Shown here: piece after piece, positions 1 to 11,129 of the stretch
How the letters are laid out: each line of letters opens with the position of its first letter
Position numbering within the stretch: the first letter of the stretch is position 1
NCBI RefSeq assembly: GCF_037893015.1
Contig: NC_133658.1
Location: 250,858,518-250,922,517 of the forward strand
Reading direction: 5' to 3'
Source of the DNA: Macrotis lagotis
Taxonomy: Eukaryota; Chordata; Mammalia; Peramelemorphia; Peramelidae
Length of the DNA: 64,000 bases
Notes under the pieces: generated by a model
Told to the model about the DNA's origin: nothing
The model's database searches: none
Seen by the model: only the letters and a program-made list of their open reading frames with translations
Program-made: the position numbers and the translations under genes

Positions 1-1318
1 AATAAGATCCAAATGGATACAGGTCATAAAAAACAATATTATAAGCAAACCAGAAGATCAAGGAATAGTTTACCTGTCAGATCTGTGGAAAGGGAAACAG
101 TTTATGACCAAGGAAGAGATAGAGAACATAATTCAAAGCAAACTAGATAATTTTGACTATATTAAATTAAAAAGCTTTTGCACAGACAAAACCACTGTAA
201 CCAAGATCAAAAGAAATGTAGTAACTTGGGAAACAATTTTTGCAACTAGTATTTCTGACAAAGGACTCATTTCTAAAATATACAGAAAACTGAATCAAAT
301 TTTCAAAGAAAACAAGCCATTCCCCAATCGACAAATGGTCAAAGGATATGCAAAGGCAATTTACAGATGAGTAAATAAAAGTAATATGAAAAATTGCTCC
401 ACATCATCATTTATTAGAGAAATGCAAATTAAAACATCTCTGAGATACCACCTCACACCTCTCAGACTGGCCAATATGACCAGAAAAAACAATTATCAGT
501 GTTGGAAGGGATGCAGGAAATCTGGGACACTAATATGTTGTTGGTAGAGCTGTGAACTCATCCAACCTTTCTGGAGAGCAATTTGGGATTATGCTCAAAG
601 GGCAAAAAAAAATGTGCATATCCTTTGACCCAGTAATACCACAACTGGGTCAATAACCTGACAAGATGACGAAAAAAGGGTAAAAACATCACTTGTACAA
701 AAATATTCATAGCAGCCCGGTTTGTGATGGCAAAAAATTGGAAATTAAGTGAATATCCTTCAATTGGGGAATGGCTTAACAAATTGTGGTATATTTATGT
801 CATGGAACACTATTGTTCTATTAGAAACCAGGAGGGATGGGAATTCAGGGAAGCCTGGAAAGATTTTCATAAACTGATGCTGAGCAAGATAAACAGAACC
901 AGAAAATCATTGTACACCCTAACAGCAACATGGGGGTGATGATCAACCCTGATGTACTTGCTCATCCCTTCAGCGCCACCACCAGGGACTATCTGCAATG
1001 GAGAATACCATCTCTATCCAAAGAAAGAATTATGGACTTTGAACAAAAACCAAAGACTATTACCATCAAATCAGAAAAAAAAAAAGTTATATTATTATGT
1101 AATTTTACTATCTCATACTTTATTTTTCTTCCTTAAAGATATGATTTCTCTGTCATCACATTCAACTGAGATCAGTGTATAACATGGAACCAATGTAAAC
1201 ACTAACAGAATACTTTCTGTGGGGTGGGGGAGGGAAGCAAGAGGGGGGGGGAATTGTTAGCTCAAAATAAATAAAATCTTTCTTTAAAAAAAATAAATAA
1301 ATAAAAATAAAAAAAATA
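1..1318 (+). mobile_element. L1 LINE, 3' end (ORF2 C-terminus, 3' UTR, A-rich tail)
   Basis: The frame around 40-370 reads VYLSDLWKGKQFMTKEEIEN and then DYIKLKSFCTDK, the conserved C-terminal part of L1 ORF2 protein just before the cysteine-rich segment. The match continues in shifted frames to about 938, ending in TLTATWG and a stop; the reading frame is broken at several points, so this copy is dead. A 3' UTR with a G-rich stretch near 1220-1250 follows, then an A-rich AAATAAATAAA tail ending near 1318. The element runs off the left edge, so its length is unknown. It is the same subfamily as the copy at 41517-42814. Confidence 0.93.
104..370 (+). pseudogene. L1 ORF2 C-terminal fragment
   Basis: This 88-codon open stretch is part of the L1 ORF2 C-terminal region, including KLKSFCTDKTTVTKIKRN and SDKGLISKIYRKLNQIF, which align with the same place in human L1 ORF2p from memory. 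It ends prematurely; the later part (cysteine motif, FDPAIPLLG-like block) lies in other frames downstream. It is not a host gene. Confidence 0.88.
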
Positions 1319-2784
1319 AATTATCTGTCCTGGATCTATTTTCCAGGTAACTTCTTTTTCCAATGAGATATTTCACATTTTCTTCTGCTTTTTCATTTTT
1401 TTGGTTTTAATTTATTGTTTCTTGATTTCTCACAAAGTCACCAACTCCCCTTAACTCCATTCTACATTTGAAGGAATTATTTTCTTCAGAGAACTTTTAA
1501 ATTTCCTTTTTTAGCTGGTCAGTTCTTCTTTTTAAAGCATTCTTCTCCTCATTGGCCTTTTGGACTCCTTTTTCCATCTGATTCAATCTGGTTTTTAAGA
1601 TTTATTTGCTTCAGTATTTTTTGGTATCTCCTATACCAAACTGCTGACTTGGTTTTCATGATTTCCCACATTGCTCTCATTTCTCTTCCCTGCTTTTCCT
1701 TTACTTCCCTTCCTTGATTTTCAAAACCTTTTTTGAACTTTTCTCTAGCCTGAGACCAATTCATATTTTTCTTGGAGGCTTTGGATTCAGAAATTTTTAC
1801 TTTATTATGTTCTGAGTGTGTATTTTGATCCTCCATAGGACCAAAATAATTGTCTATAGTTAAATTTTTTTCCTTTTGTTGTTTGCTCATTTCTCCAGTC
1901 TATAGCTTGATTTTATCTTTGTTAAGGTGATGCTCTGCTTCCAGGGTGAAGGATGCACTATCCCAAGATTTTGAGGATTTTTGCAGTTGTTTTCAGGGAC
2001 ACCTCCCAAGGACCTTCAAGTTCTCAATTCTTCCAAGGACTTCTGAGAGGCTCTGACTGTTCTCCTGGCCTGTGCTCTGATCTGAGGATGACCACAAGCA
2101 CTCCCCTCTGTCCTAAAACTGTGAGGAGGATCCCTACTGCACTATGGCATTAAGCTCTGTTGTGCTTCTGTTGTGCTTCTGCTCCTCTAGGGCCCCAGAC
2201 TGGGACCCAGATCTGAATAAAGGTGAAGCAACAGAGTCCTGTCTCGGAAATAGCAAAGAGACCTTTGATGTCTCCCTCAACTCCCTTTGTGGCCTGAGAG
2301 CTTTGGAAGCTACTACCTGGTGACTCCCTTGCCAGGTGGCTCCCAGACCTGCTCCAGGTCCCCGAGGGGCCAGGACTGCACTAAGACCCGCGCTGGACTG
2401 GGCTCTGCTCTCACTCTGATGGGATAGAGTTTTCCTGCTGACCTTCCCAACTGTCCTTGGCAATCCCTGGACTGAGGGGTCTGGAAACCACCACTACTTC
2501 CATGGACCCAAGTGCCCCCATGGTCTGTTCCTAGATGACTGGAGCCAGTTTGCTTCAGCGCAACCTTATCTGTGCTGAGGGCCCTTTCTAATCCTAGTGT
2601 AACAGACCCTTCCCACAGAACTTCCAAGTTGTCTTGAACTAAAAAAAATTGTTTAACTCAATTTTTTAATGGGTTCTGCCACTCTAGAATTTGGTTAGAG
2701 TCATTATTGAAATGTATTTGAAGTGGGTTTGGGGGAGAACACAAGGGAATACCTGCCTTTACTACACCATCTTGGCTCCCTCCC
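1319..2784 (-). mobile_element. L1 LINE in opposite orientation, 5' UTR plus start of ORF1
   Basis: Read on the minus strand, this begins at about 2784 with GGGAGGGAGCCAAGATGG, the typical start of a therian L1 5' UTR including a YY1-type CAAGATGG site. About 890 bases of 5' UTR follow, then an ORF1 start at 1890. ORF1 reads MSKQQKEKNLTIDNYFGP, and the coiled-coil part (ANEEKNALKRR, DQLKKEI) continues in another frame to about 1320. The element stops abruptly at the A-tail of the plus-strand L1. Most simply, that younger L1 landed inside this older one and the rest lies left of the window. Confidence 0.85.
1549..1890 (-). pseudogene. L1 ORF1p N-terminal fragment
   Basis: This 113-codon frame starts at the expected ORF1 ATG, about 890 bases after the L1 5' end. 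It is lysine- and glutamate-rich (REVKEKQGREMRAMWEIMK) and leads into a coiled coil. A frameshift near 1560 moves the coiled coil into a neighbouring frame (EKNALKRRTDQLKKEI). The trimer coiled coil and nucleic-acid-binding role are known for L1 ORF1p; only the start of it is present. Confidence 0.8.
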
Positions 2785-2811
2785 ATTTAATAAGTTTAAA
2801 GGGAGGTGAGT

Positions 2812-3044
2812 TATTGTGTTATTATTGCTGAGTAGTTTCAGTTGTGTCTGATTCTTCATGACCCTATTCTGGGGTTGTGTTGACAGAGATACTATCATTT
2901 CCTTCTCTAGCTCATTTTACAGATGAGGAAAGTGAGGCAAAGAGGGTTAAGTGAATGCCCAGGGTCACATAACCAGTAAATGTTAGGCCAGATTTGAATG
3001 TAAGTCTTCCTCATTCCAAGCCAGGAGTGACACCTAGCTGCCCT
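2812..3044 (-). mobile_element. Marsupial MAR1-type CORE-SINE, near full length
   Basis: The minus-strand element shows a GTTTCAGTTGTGTCTGATTC tail side, the CORE block CATTTTACAGATGAGGAAA, and a tRNA-related head ending in CACCTAGCTGCCC. It is diverged. It lies about 30 bases beyond the L1 5' end. Confidence 0.8.
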
Positions 3045-4540
3045 TTATGCGGGACTTAAAAATATCTCTTTCTACAAAATCTGGCTAAGTACAATGATAT
3101 CTTATGAAAAGATGTCAATTTCTAAGTTTATTTCAGAGACTGAGATTACCTTAAGATGAATTGACCAGTTTGAAGTTTGATAACTATTAAGGGCTAGTTT
3201 CAGTGATTGGGATTCCCCCAATCCACCCTTCCCTCAAGATGATTTGGTTTATCAAAATGATTTGGTTTACCAGGATGATTTGGATTCATAGGAGAATAAA
3301 AGAGCCTTCAAAAGAAAATTAACACAGCTAGCTGTTACTTTTTCTTGCTTTTTTTCCCTCTTTGAGAAACAAATCAGTGGGCAGGAGAATGGACCAAGGT
3401 TATAGAACTACTACTGACTGCTTTGGAGAAGAAACATGGGAGCTTCATATATTTACCCATAGTCTTCAAAAGGAGAATTCATGAACAATATTATTGATTG
3501 TTGCCTTCCATTTGAAGAAAGTAAAATTTTCTAGACAGCATAATCCTGGCACTTGGACTTCTAAAGTAAAGAGGAGAATTTTGGAAAATGCATTCTTTAG
3601 GGACTGAATTCAGAGTGATTCCAATTTCAGTAGGTCAAATATCTTACTTTCTAAAAAAGGGAGAAGGATTCCTAAGTAATATACCTCTTGGAGATAAAAG
3701 AGGATTACTCACATTGCCCCCATACCTAGGGGAGCAATGAGGAACTTTGTGGGGAAAAGAAGATCAGTATTTTACTCTTTCAAAAAATTATTCGGTTAGC
3801 ATAGATTCAATAGGAAGGGGATAAGGGATTTTTTTGCATGTTTGTCTATTTTGTCCAACAACCTCAAAGTACCCTTGCTTTCCAGAGCAATTGAAATCAC
3901 AGGATGTCAAGATGACTGTCATCAAAATCTTAACGTTTTGCCCCCTTAGCAATCCCAAGTTCATTTCTCTTCCAAGGGGAGTTTATGAATCATTATAAGA
4001 GATGTGTTCAATTTTCTGTCTCTGTGTTTCTTTGTATTTTCTTGGGGTTTTGGGGAAAGGAAAAAAAAGCTGTCCTCTATGCAAAGTATACTTATTATCT
4101 TCAGCCCTTATGCAGGAAGTAGGGATTCTGTTCATATATTTTTAGAAAACTAAATACAAGTTATCCTTGAATATCCATATTAAACATTTTCTCAAAGTAA
4201 ATTTTGGGTGGGAATATGAGCCAAAAAGACCTTTTAAGGATGCTCATCTTGTCTATGATCCTACAGTTTTGAAAGGTACGAGCCATGGATTACATCAATA
4301 TACCCACTTATTTTTTCCCCACAATTTAGTCTTAAAAATTGTTTATCAATTTTTTATTTTGTAAATCATAATTTCCTACAAGGATACAGTTATCCTTAAG
4401 AGTTACATTCCCAACCATGAACTTTATATTTAAAAAGATGTAACCAATAATCATATTTATGCTTAATAAATTAAAATAATAAAACCATGTTTCTAGTTCT
4501 TTATAAATGGGCATAAATTGACTGTATTCATTGATTATCA
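3045..4540. other. Unassigned intergenic block
   Basis: AT-rich, and no repeat or gene is recognised. A threefold imperfect tandem of a roughly 18-base unit built on ATGATTTGGTTTA lies at about 3238-3292. The frame at 4167-4364 has no family resemblance, and I treat it as chance. Confidence 0.5.
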
Positions 4541-4544
4541 TTTA

Positions 4545-4632
4545 GCTTTTATTAGGTCTTAGTTTCCTCACCTCTACAAAGAAAAAATTAGATTAAGTGG
4601 TCTTCAAGTTCTAATATTATATATTCTATGCT
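4545..4632 (+). repeat. MIR/CORE-SINE 3' portion
   Basis: TTAGTTTCCTCACCTCTACA followed by a GATTAAGTGGTCTTCAAGTT tail is the usual CORE-SINE core and tail, strongly diverged. Confidence 0.55.
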
Positions 4633-4754
4633 TTAGCTGATATTATATCCTGCAATCCCTTCCAGTGCAAACATTCTGAGTTCTGTCTTCTAAGTCCCTT
4701 TCAGCATTTTCTGCTCTGTATTATAAGGTCACTCCTAACAACTCTCAGATCCTT

Positions 4755-4880
4755 TGTTTATCAATCATGAATCTGTATTTATTAAACCTCCACCTTATGC
4801 AGATACTATCCTAGTCACTAGGGAGACAAAGACATAAATGAAACAGTCCCTGATTCAAGGAATTTGCTATCTGTATGATC
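4755..4880 (+). repeat. L2 LINE 3' fragment
   Basis: TTTATTAAACCTCC...CTATCCTAGTCACTAGGGA and CAGTCCCTGATTCAAGGAA match the L2 3'-end pattern (target-tail 'size of outbreak' sentence TTTATTAAGC...GCACTGGGGATAC...CCCTGCCCTCAAGGAGC), much diverged. Confidence 0.65.
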
Positions 4881-5034
4881 CAGGGCTTGCTTCTAGCTTT
4901 TATCTAAATTAAAGTAAAATAACTAAACAAATTGACTTTAACCTCAAAATTTGCTCCCCAAAAAAAAGGAGAGTCAAAGAGTCAAAAATTCAGATGTCAT
5001 GAAAAACAAAAAGGATTCTTTTTAAAATGGTATC

Positions 5035-5165
5035 ATATAAAAGTGAAACTGGTGACTTTGCACAGCATCCCTTCGCTAAAATCCAATTCACTTGCATGCC
5101 ATGGCATCACCTCCCAGATGTCATGGTTTTTTTTGACAATGAAGGGCATACATCATCATCAATCA
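5035..5165 (+). mobile_element. RTE-tailed marsupial SINE, 3' part
   Basis: TGACTTTGCACAGCATCCCT, AAATCCAATTCACTTGCATG, ATCACCTCCCAGATGTCATG and a closing GACAATGAAGGGCATAC are the body and tail of a marsupial SINE mobilised by RTE-type LINEs. The related copy is at 8925-9110. Confidence 0.65.
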
Positions 5166-5309
5166 ATCAATTATTAATCTATATGAGAATTCATCCCCAA
5201 TCTCCTATCAAGATGAAGTTTAAATTAATGTGGATGAGAGGCTTTTGAGGCAATCTCTAGAAGGTTGTTTACTAAGAATCCATGAACTTGATTTTTTTTT
5301 AAATTTCAA

Positions 5310-5400
5310 TAGCCATATTTCAATATAATTGTTTTCTTTTGTAATACTATGCATTTTATTTTTGCATTTAAGAAGGGGTCCAGAGGTCTCAACAGATTAT
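5310..5400 (-). repeat. hAT-like inverted-repeat element fragment (minus)
   Basis: ATTTCAATATAATTG, TTTTGTAATACTATGCATTT and AAGAAGGGGTCCAGAGG are the reverse-strand counterpart of the element at 16427-16688 and 53820-53978. Only one end is recognisable. Confidence 0.55.
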
Positions 5401-6540
5401 CAAAGAAAGTCTCAAAGTGGGGACTGACTCTATCTGATCTAAATATCTCCTGGACTAATGATAGAGCCAGTTTGACTGACTGACTGCTCCCCCTTACAAT
5501 GCTGGAGATTTTTCCATGGAGGCTGAAAGATTCCTGTTCTGGCATGAACTTGACAAAATGTCCTCTAAAGTCCCTTCCAAATCTGAGGTTATGTGATTCT
5601 GCATCTAAGACCTCCATTTTACTCCCTTCTGGCAAGCTTTACCTCAAGGGTGGTAATGGTTGCAAGGGCATTTGATGAGCCTTGCTCTGAGTGCACCCCC
5701 TCTCTTTTGTGAGGCAACAACTAATTCAACCCCCAGAACAAGGACTTCTACTCTGCATTTCTTCAAAGTCATTAAGCACATGTTTACTTTTGCTAATTGA
5801 TATAAATGACTTTCCTTTCTCAGTGACTCAGTGTTGAACACTTCCAAATTAATTGAATTTGAACAGGAAAATTAAGTATTTCAATTTGCCATCTTTCAAG
5901 ATGACAGAATGAAGGAAAAATGAATCTACTCAAATTTTATAAGAGAATATTTGATCTAGTAAAATGCAGTTGGGAAGGTCAATGAAAGTAGTCAGGACTG
6001 AATAAGGCACAGGGGCAAAATACAAAAAAATAATGGCACATCAATATAGGTAACAAGCAGCTGAGCCAGGGATCAAATTCAGGTCTTTTGATTCTCAGTT
6101 CCCTTATCACTACACCAGATTAGAGAGAACTACCCAGTTAGCATTATGGCATGTACCTGATGATTTGGTAGGGGGACAAGAATGAGACTTACTCTAGTGG
6201 TCCTTTCTGAAACAAGGATGTGGAAGAAAGAAGCATCCTGAGCCTCTCTCTCCTTTGATAATGTTCTGTAACCTAGATGTGAACACAGTGAGTAAGGTAA
6301 TCTTGTGATCTGTGAGAGTGGGACGCAGCCTTTTAGTCAACAACCCTAAGTAATGTATCCCATTGTTCATCAAAGTCTCTCTAGTGGGGCTATATCAGAG
6401 GCCAGAATTAGAGTATGGCTAGAGTTCCATCAGTTTTTTTTGTTTCGGGGGGGGGGGTTATTTTTTAAAAATGGAGGCTTGTGTCCAACTTTACCATACT
6501 TCACTTTAATGAACATTTAAGAATAACCTATGTTGAAAAT
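5401..6540. other. Mostly unassigned block with SINE scraps
   Basis: A diverged SINE tail lies near 5560-5620 (AAGTCCCTTCCAAATCTGAG) and a minus-strand CORE-SINE end near 6055-6125 (GGGATCAAATTCAGGTCTTT, CACTACACCA). No gene is evident; the 109- and 67-codon minus frames here have no recognisable domain. Confidence 0.45.
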
Positions 6541-6550
6541 GCTGATAGTA

Positions 6551-6729
6551 GCAGCTGGGTGGCACAGTAGATAGAACATAGGACTTGGAGTCAGGAGGAC
6601 CTGAGTTCAAATCCAGTCTCAGACACTTAAAAATTACCTAGCTGTGTGACCTTGGGAAAGTCACTTAACCTCATTGCTTTGCAAAACAAGCTAAAACTGA
6701 AACAAAAACAAAAAAAGAAAAAAGAAAAA
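6551..6729 (+). mobile_element. Short tRNA-derived marsupial SINE, full length with A-rich tail
   Basis: Starts GCAGCTGGGTGGCACAGTAG, with B-box GAGTTCAAATC, body CTAGCTGTGTGACCTTGGG, then an A-rich tail of AAACAAAAACAAAAAAAG type. Confidence 0.88.
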
Positions 6730-7750
6730 ATGCCCACAAATTGCACATAAAGCCAGGGACAATGAGAATTTTTACTGCTGATACTGACACTTGGATGAGA
6801 CCCTAACCTCTTGTTCATCAGTTACTGAATCAGTGCAAGGGAAAATATCTAAGGCTATAACCCTATAAAGTCAGGTAAGTCAGGAATAGTAACTGGAAAG
6901 TTACCAAGCTGATACGTCAACTCAGCCTAGAGGTAGTGATGCTGCCAACATGAAAAGTTAACAGTTAAGTCATACAAATAAATGTTCTGTGTCCAATATT
7001 CACTGACTCTCACTACACATTCAATTGTATCTTCTCTGGTTTAAATTCCTATTTCTTCAACAAACTTCCTGCTTGTCTTTTCTCCTTTTGATTTCAACAC
7101 TTGAGAAAAACCTATACCCAGTCTTTGTTTTATCCTCTTAAAATAGAGAGATTGGACAATTAGAACCATGCATGCTCAAATTTCCCCTTCCTAGTGGGTT
7201 ATTACAGAGCATGAATAGATATTTCTTGTCTAGTTTTAGTACAATATTTGGAATTTGGGAAGCTTGTCTGGAGGTCATGAATGACTAAGGAACTAGTATC
7301 ATGTGATGATAAAAAGTCTTCTAGTCTGCCTCAGTGACAAAAGAACTTATTTATGACTCTGTGCTCTAAAATAATAAAATATATAGACATAAGAATTAAA
7401 ACAACAGATAATACCTTGTCTTCCCACCAATTTAAGTGCTGAAAAGGAAAACCAATAAGGTATCACCAAAATGTATCATCAAACATGCCCACTTATACAA
7501 TAAGAAGAAAGCTAAAAATCTGTTTTGTTATTGTTATCTTTTGAACTAGGATTATATATGTTCACATTCAAGGTCTGGATCATTGGGAACCCCACAAACT
7601 CTGTAACAATATGTTTCACATAGGGCAGCACTGAGGCAATACTTCTATTAGGGAGAATTCCTTGTCATTTATTTTGCTATATTATTTAATTAAACGTCTC
7701 TTACTTTGAACTAATTTTGTTGTTGTTCTGGTATATGAAACATTCAGGAG
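6730..7750. other. Unassigned intergenic block
   Basis: AT-rich single-copy-looking DNA with no gene, RNA gene or clear repeat that I can recognise. Confidence 0.4.
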
Positions 7751-7754
7751 CCAT

Positions 7755-7945
7755 CATGAATCTGAGGCAGGATTTGAACTTAGATTTTCCTGACTTCAAG
7801 TCCACTATATTGCCTAGAAAAATATGGTATCTGGCCAGAAGAAAAGAGCAAACACATTATGATGGTCCAGAGGTGGTAAAGATCAATTTCAGCTAAGAAT
7901 ATCAATCAATAATAAATTGAATAGATTCAAGGAACATTTAAAAAT
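7755..7945 (-). repeat. SINE end plus unassigned unit, left copy of a diverged pair
   Basis: A minus-strand SINE head (GAGGCAGGATTTGAACTTAG, TTGCCTAG) is followed by AGAAGAAAAGAGCAAACA and TTATGATGGT. The same order of blocks recurs at 9550-9745, about 1.8 kb away, with many substitutions. Confidence 0.55.
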
Positions 7946-8920
7946 ATCCTTAAGCCTGAGTTCATAAACAAATGACCAGTCACCTGGGGCTTTTATACAT
8001 TTATTCATTTACTGAGATGTGTTTTATATATATGAAATGAAACTGCAGGCAAATATCGGAGAACTGGAACACAGAATAAGTTCTTTATAAGAATACCAGT
8101 ACTTGCTTTCTTGGTCTCCCTATGGCTCAGTATTTATAACCCCAAATATCTCTCAACAAATTTGGTTCCAAGAAAAGAAGTTTGTACATGGACAATCTTT
8201 CATTTCTCTGGTGTGCAGGCAGAATTACCATATAACCATCTCTTTGGAGATGATTATTAACCAGTGGGAAGGAACAGAAGAAAATGATCAACTCTTCAGA
8301 CTCCAAAAACAAATCATTCAAACCCAGAACATTTTGTGACCCTTTCCATTAGTCCAACACCAAATTCTAACGTTTCACTTTCTTTCTCTTTGTTTCTTCC
8401 TCTCAGCCTCCTTTGTAGGTTGTGTTTATTCATTCTACACCACCATATACACATGCCTTTCTCCTCAGGATTAATGAACAAATAACTAACTATGCCTTCT
8501 TTTGTGTCTGAAAGATACTTTGGGGTATATAAGGTACTATACTAGCTATATAGCTAGTACCTCTGTTATGAGGGTTTGCCAAGCCCTTTGTAGGGCTGCT
8601 CATCTACCTTTGGTGTCCATTTGCCACCTAACTCTCATCTGTGATTTCCAAGAAGCTATAGAATACATAGTGACCATGCCACAATAAAAAATTTCATCTT
8701 TAGATAGGTTAAATTAGATTGAGGCTGCCTCAAACTCATTGGTGAATTAGAGAGATGTCTAACTCAAGCATGTGAGAACTACCCCAATGGAAAGTATTCT
8801 TTCCTTTGGGGGTATTGATGAGAATTGATGAGAGCAATTTGTTCCAAGTACCAAGGAGGCAGCTAAAGTAGGTACTGTAGAACACTTAGAGCTTAGTCAG
8901 ACATCAAAGATGTTAAAGTC
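7946..8920. other. Unassigned intergenic block
   Basis: No repeat or gene is recognised. Overlapping frames on both strands near 8103-8339 show no domain and no splice or start context. Confidence 0.4.
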
Positions 8921-8924
8921 AATC

Positions 8925-9110
8925 ACTGTATCCAAGGTCATTGCCAGTTGTCTTAACTTTTGTTTTATCACTAGATTTCCTTGACTGCAAGAGAGAGTGA
9001 GGCTGACTGTTCAACTGGGCTTTGTTGAAATCCAATTCACAAGTAAATCTAGTTATCACCACATGATGTCATCAGTCCTTTTTGAAAGGAAGGATCAACA
9101 AAAACAACAT
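8925..9110 (+). mobile_element. RTE-tailed marsupial SINE
   Basis: CATTGCCAGTTGTCTTAACT, AAATCCAATTCACAAGTAAA, ATGATGTCATCAGTCC, then a GAAGGATCAACAAAAACAAC tail. The AACAAC tail is the usual mark of RTE-mobilised SINEs. Confidence 0.75.
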
Positions 9111-9364
9111 AGGTATCTGCCTGAAGGAGGATCCCCTCATGATTTCCTCCCTTTGGTAAAGAGCTAAACCACAAGTACTTCTCCTTGGGTATTCTTGTAA
9201 TCCCCCATGAGCTATATTATCCAGGAAATTCAGCTCAAACAACATACTTGGAATCCCTACAATGTTGTTTATTCAAAGATAATCACACAGTTCTACCCTC
9301 AAAGAGCTGAATATATAAGGGAAGGGGGGACATGATAGGCACACAAACAACAGCAACAATAATA

Positions 9365-9745
9365 AAAATAGATGATAACTAACATCTTCAAGTACATAGC
9401 GCTTGAAGCTTTTCAAAGCAGACTTGACATTTAATCTTTTAATCTTCTCAATCACCCTATTAAATAAATGCTATTATTATCCTCATCTTACAGACAAGGA
9501 AACTGAGATAGATAGGTTAGTGGCTAACCTGGAGTCACACTATTTATAATTGAGTCAGGATTTGATGTAAGATCTTTCTGACTTCAAGTCCCATGGTCTA
9601 TCTGCCACATTGCCTAGGTAAAGAATGGAGTTTTTGCCAAAAGAAAAGAGCCAAACAATGTTATGATGGTTCAAAGAACGTAGAGTGACCTGTCAGCTGA
9701 GGGCATCAAACAGTAAGTATCTTCTAAGCATTACCTTTTACTAAG
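9365..9745 (-). repeat. MIR/CORE-SINE (minus) plus unassigned unit, right copy of a diverged pair
   Basis: TTATCCTCATCTTACAGACA, AAGGAAACTGAGATAG and GAGTCAGGATTTGATG are the core and head of a CORE-SINE. The stretch from about 9550 shares block order with 7755-7945 (TTGCCTAG, AGAAAAGAGCCAAACA, TTATGATGGTTCAAAG). Confidence 0.65.
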
Positions 9746-10151
9746 ACCCAGATTTATGGAAAGAGCTGCAGGAAATGCAGGCCAAAAAAAAAAAAAAAAA
9801 AAAAAAGGACATACCCCCTGCCTTCATAGTCTAAGTGAAAGGAAAATCTGCAAATGGAGGAACGATAATTAGGTACAGAAGGTAGTACAAGATAAGGGTC
9901 AACTTAGTGGTACAGTCAGAAAAGACTGAAAGGAAGGAATGAGGATGGTGGAAGAGAAGGGAAGAAGGGACCAGGAAGTAGATTAAGAAAGAAATCTTGT
10001 TCAAGAGTAGCAAATCTAGACTTACTATACTCAGGTGATTAAGGTAAATTCTCCCAATCTGCTCAGATATGTGGATTGATCACAATCTTTAATCTACAAT
10101 CATGTTTACTGAACCTTAAGGAATTCACATTCTATTGGAAGAAACAATATA

Positions 10152-10160
10152 AATATATAT

Positions 10161-10196
<36 letters not shown>
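10152..10196. repeat. (AT)n microsatellite
   Basis: A near-pure TA dinucleotide array within the L2 remnant. Confidence 0.95.
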
Positions 10197-10198
<2 letters not shown>

Positions 10199-10425
10199 TT
10201 ATATACTAGGAAAATAAAAGAGAATTTTTGTGCACAGACAGTAGGAACTAAAGGCATCAAAAGGATTCATGTAGGAAGTGGAATACTATCTAAACTTTGA
10301 AAGAAGTTGAGGCTCATAGGGGATGGAGATGAGAAGGGAGTACATTACAAACATGAGGCACAACCTATACAAAAGCAAAGAGACAGAAGAGGAATTATCA
10401 TGTAAAAGTAAAAGCAAGAAATACA

Positions 10426-10577
10426 AGGGCAGCAAGGTGGCCCAATGGAAAGAGCAACAGGCCCTGGAGTCAGAAGGACCTGAGTTCAAGTCCAACTTCA
10501 GACACTTTCTAGCTGTGTGATCCTAAACAAGTCACTTAACTCCCAATTGCCTCAAAAAAAAAAGAAGAAAAAAAGAA
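10426..10577 (+). mobile_element. tRNA-derived marsupial SINE
   Basis: GGGCAGCAAGGTGGCCCAAT head, CCTGAGTTCAAGTCCAACTT B-box region, CTAGCTGTGTGATCC body, then an A-rich tail. Inserted into the L2 remnant. Confidence 0.85.
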
Positions 10578-10676
10578 ACTCAGTTTAGCTAGAAGACAGA
10601 ATGCATGGAAAAGAATAATTTGCAATAAACTTAGAAAGCAGGTTGTAATCAGGTAGTGAAGGACTTTCAATTTCAG

Positions 10677-10800
10677 AGGAACTGAGTTTAAATCCTAACT
10701 CCTAACTTTGGTCAGATCCCTTAATCTCTTAGGCTATCATGTACTCATCGGTAATATGAGGTAACTGGATGAGATCACTTCTGGCTCTCTATGATCCTAT
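10677..10800 (+). repeat. MIR/CORE-SINE fragment
   Basis: GGAACTGAGTTTAAATCC, then ACTCATCGGTAATATGAGG and CTGGCTCTCTATGATCC: head, core and tail of a diverged CORE-SINE. Confidence 0.6.
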
Positions 10801-11011
10801 GTACAGGAGTTTGCATCTAATCCTGGGGGAAATGGGGAGTCACAAGAATTTATTCAACAAGATACTGATATGGTCAGACCACTGCTTTTGGAATATACCT
10901 TTAGTAACTTTGTGATAAATGGATTTGAGAGGGGAGGAAAAAAGGCAAAGAGAGCCAAATGTGACCCATACACTATTTTCTGGGGCCAGAAAAAAATATG
11001 GATGTGGATAA

Positions 11012-11012
<1 letters not shown>

Positions 11013-11056
<44 letters not shown>
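11013..11056. repeat. (GA)n microsatellite
   Basis: A pure GA run of about 40 bases; the overlapping open frames (RERERE / SLSLSL) are products of it. Confidence 0.97.
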
Positions 11057-11079
11057 GATAGCACAAATATTTTTTGTTT

Positions 11080-11086
11080 ATATATG

Positions 11087-11127
<41 letters not shown>
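11080..11127. repeat. (TA)n microsatellite
   Basis: A TATATGTATGTG start passing into a pure TA array. Confidence 0.96.

Positions 11128-11129
<2 letters not shown>

Larger units (their letters stand above)
9746..10940 (+). repeat. L2-type LINE 3' region, interrupted
   Basis: Scattered L2-like phrases occur: a CCCCCTGCCTTCATAGTCT phrase (9816-9834), TTCACATTCTATTGGAAG, GAAGTGGAATACTATCTAAA, CAGGTAGTGAAGGACTTTCA, GGAGTTTGCATCTAATCCTG and GATATGGTCAGACCACTGCT. They follow the L2 3' UTR order. A 23-base A-run (9784-9806), an AT microsatellite, a SINE (10426-10577) and a MIR (10677-10800) interrupt it. Confidence 0.6.

Noticed and set aside
2134-2627. 109- and 104-codon minus frames
   Set aside because: They lie in the L1 5' UTR, which is GC-rich and noncoding.
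1-2784. Single L1 with 5' inversion by twin priming
   Set aside because: The inverted piece follows the A-tail of the sense piece; twin priming gives the reverse order.
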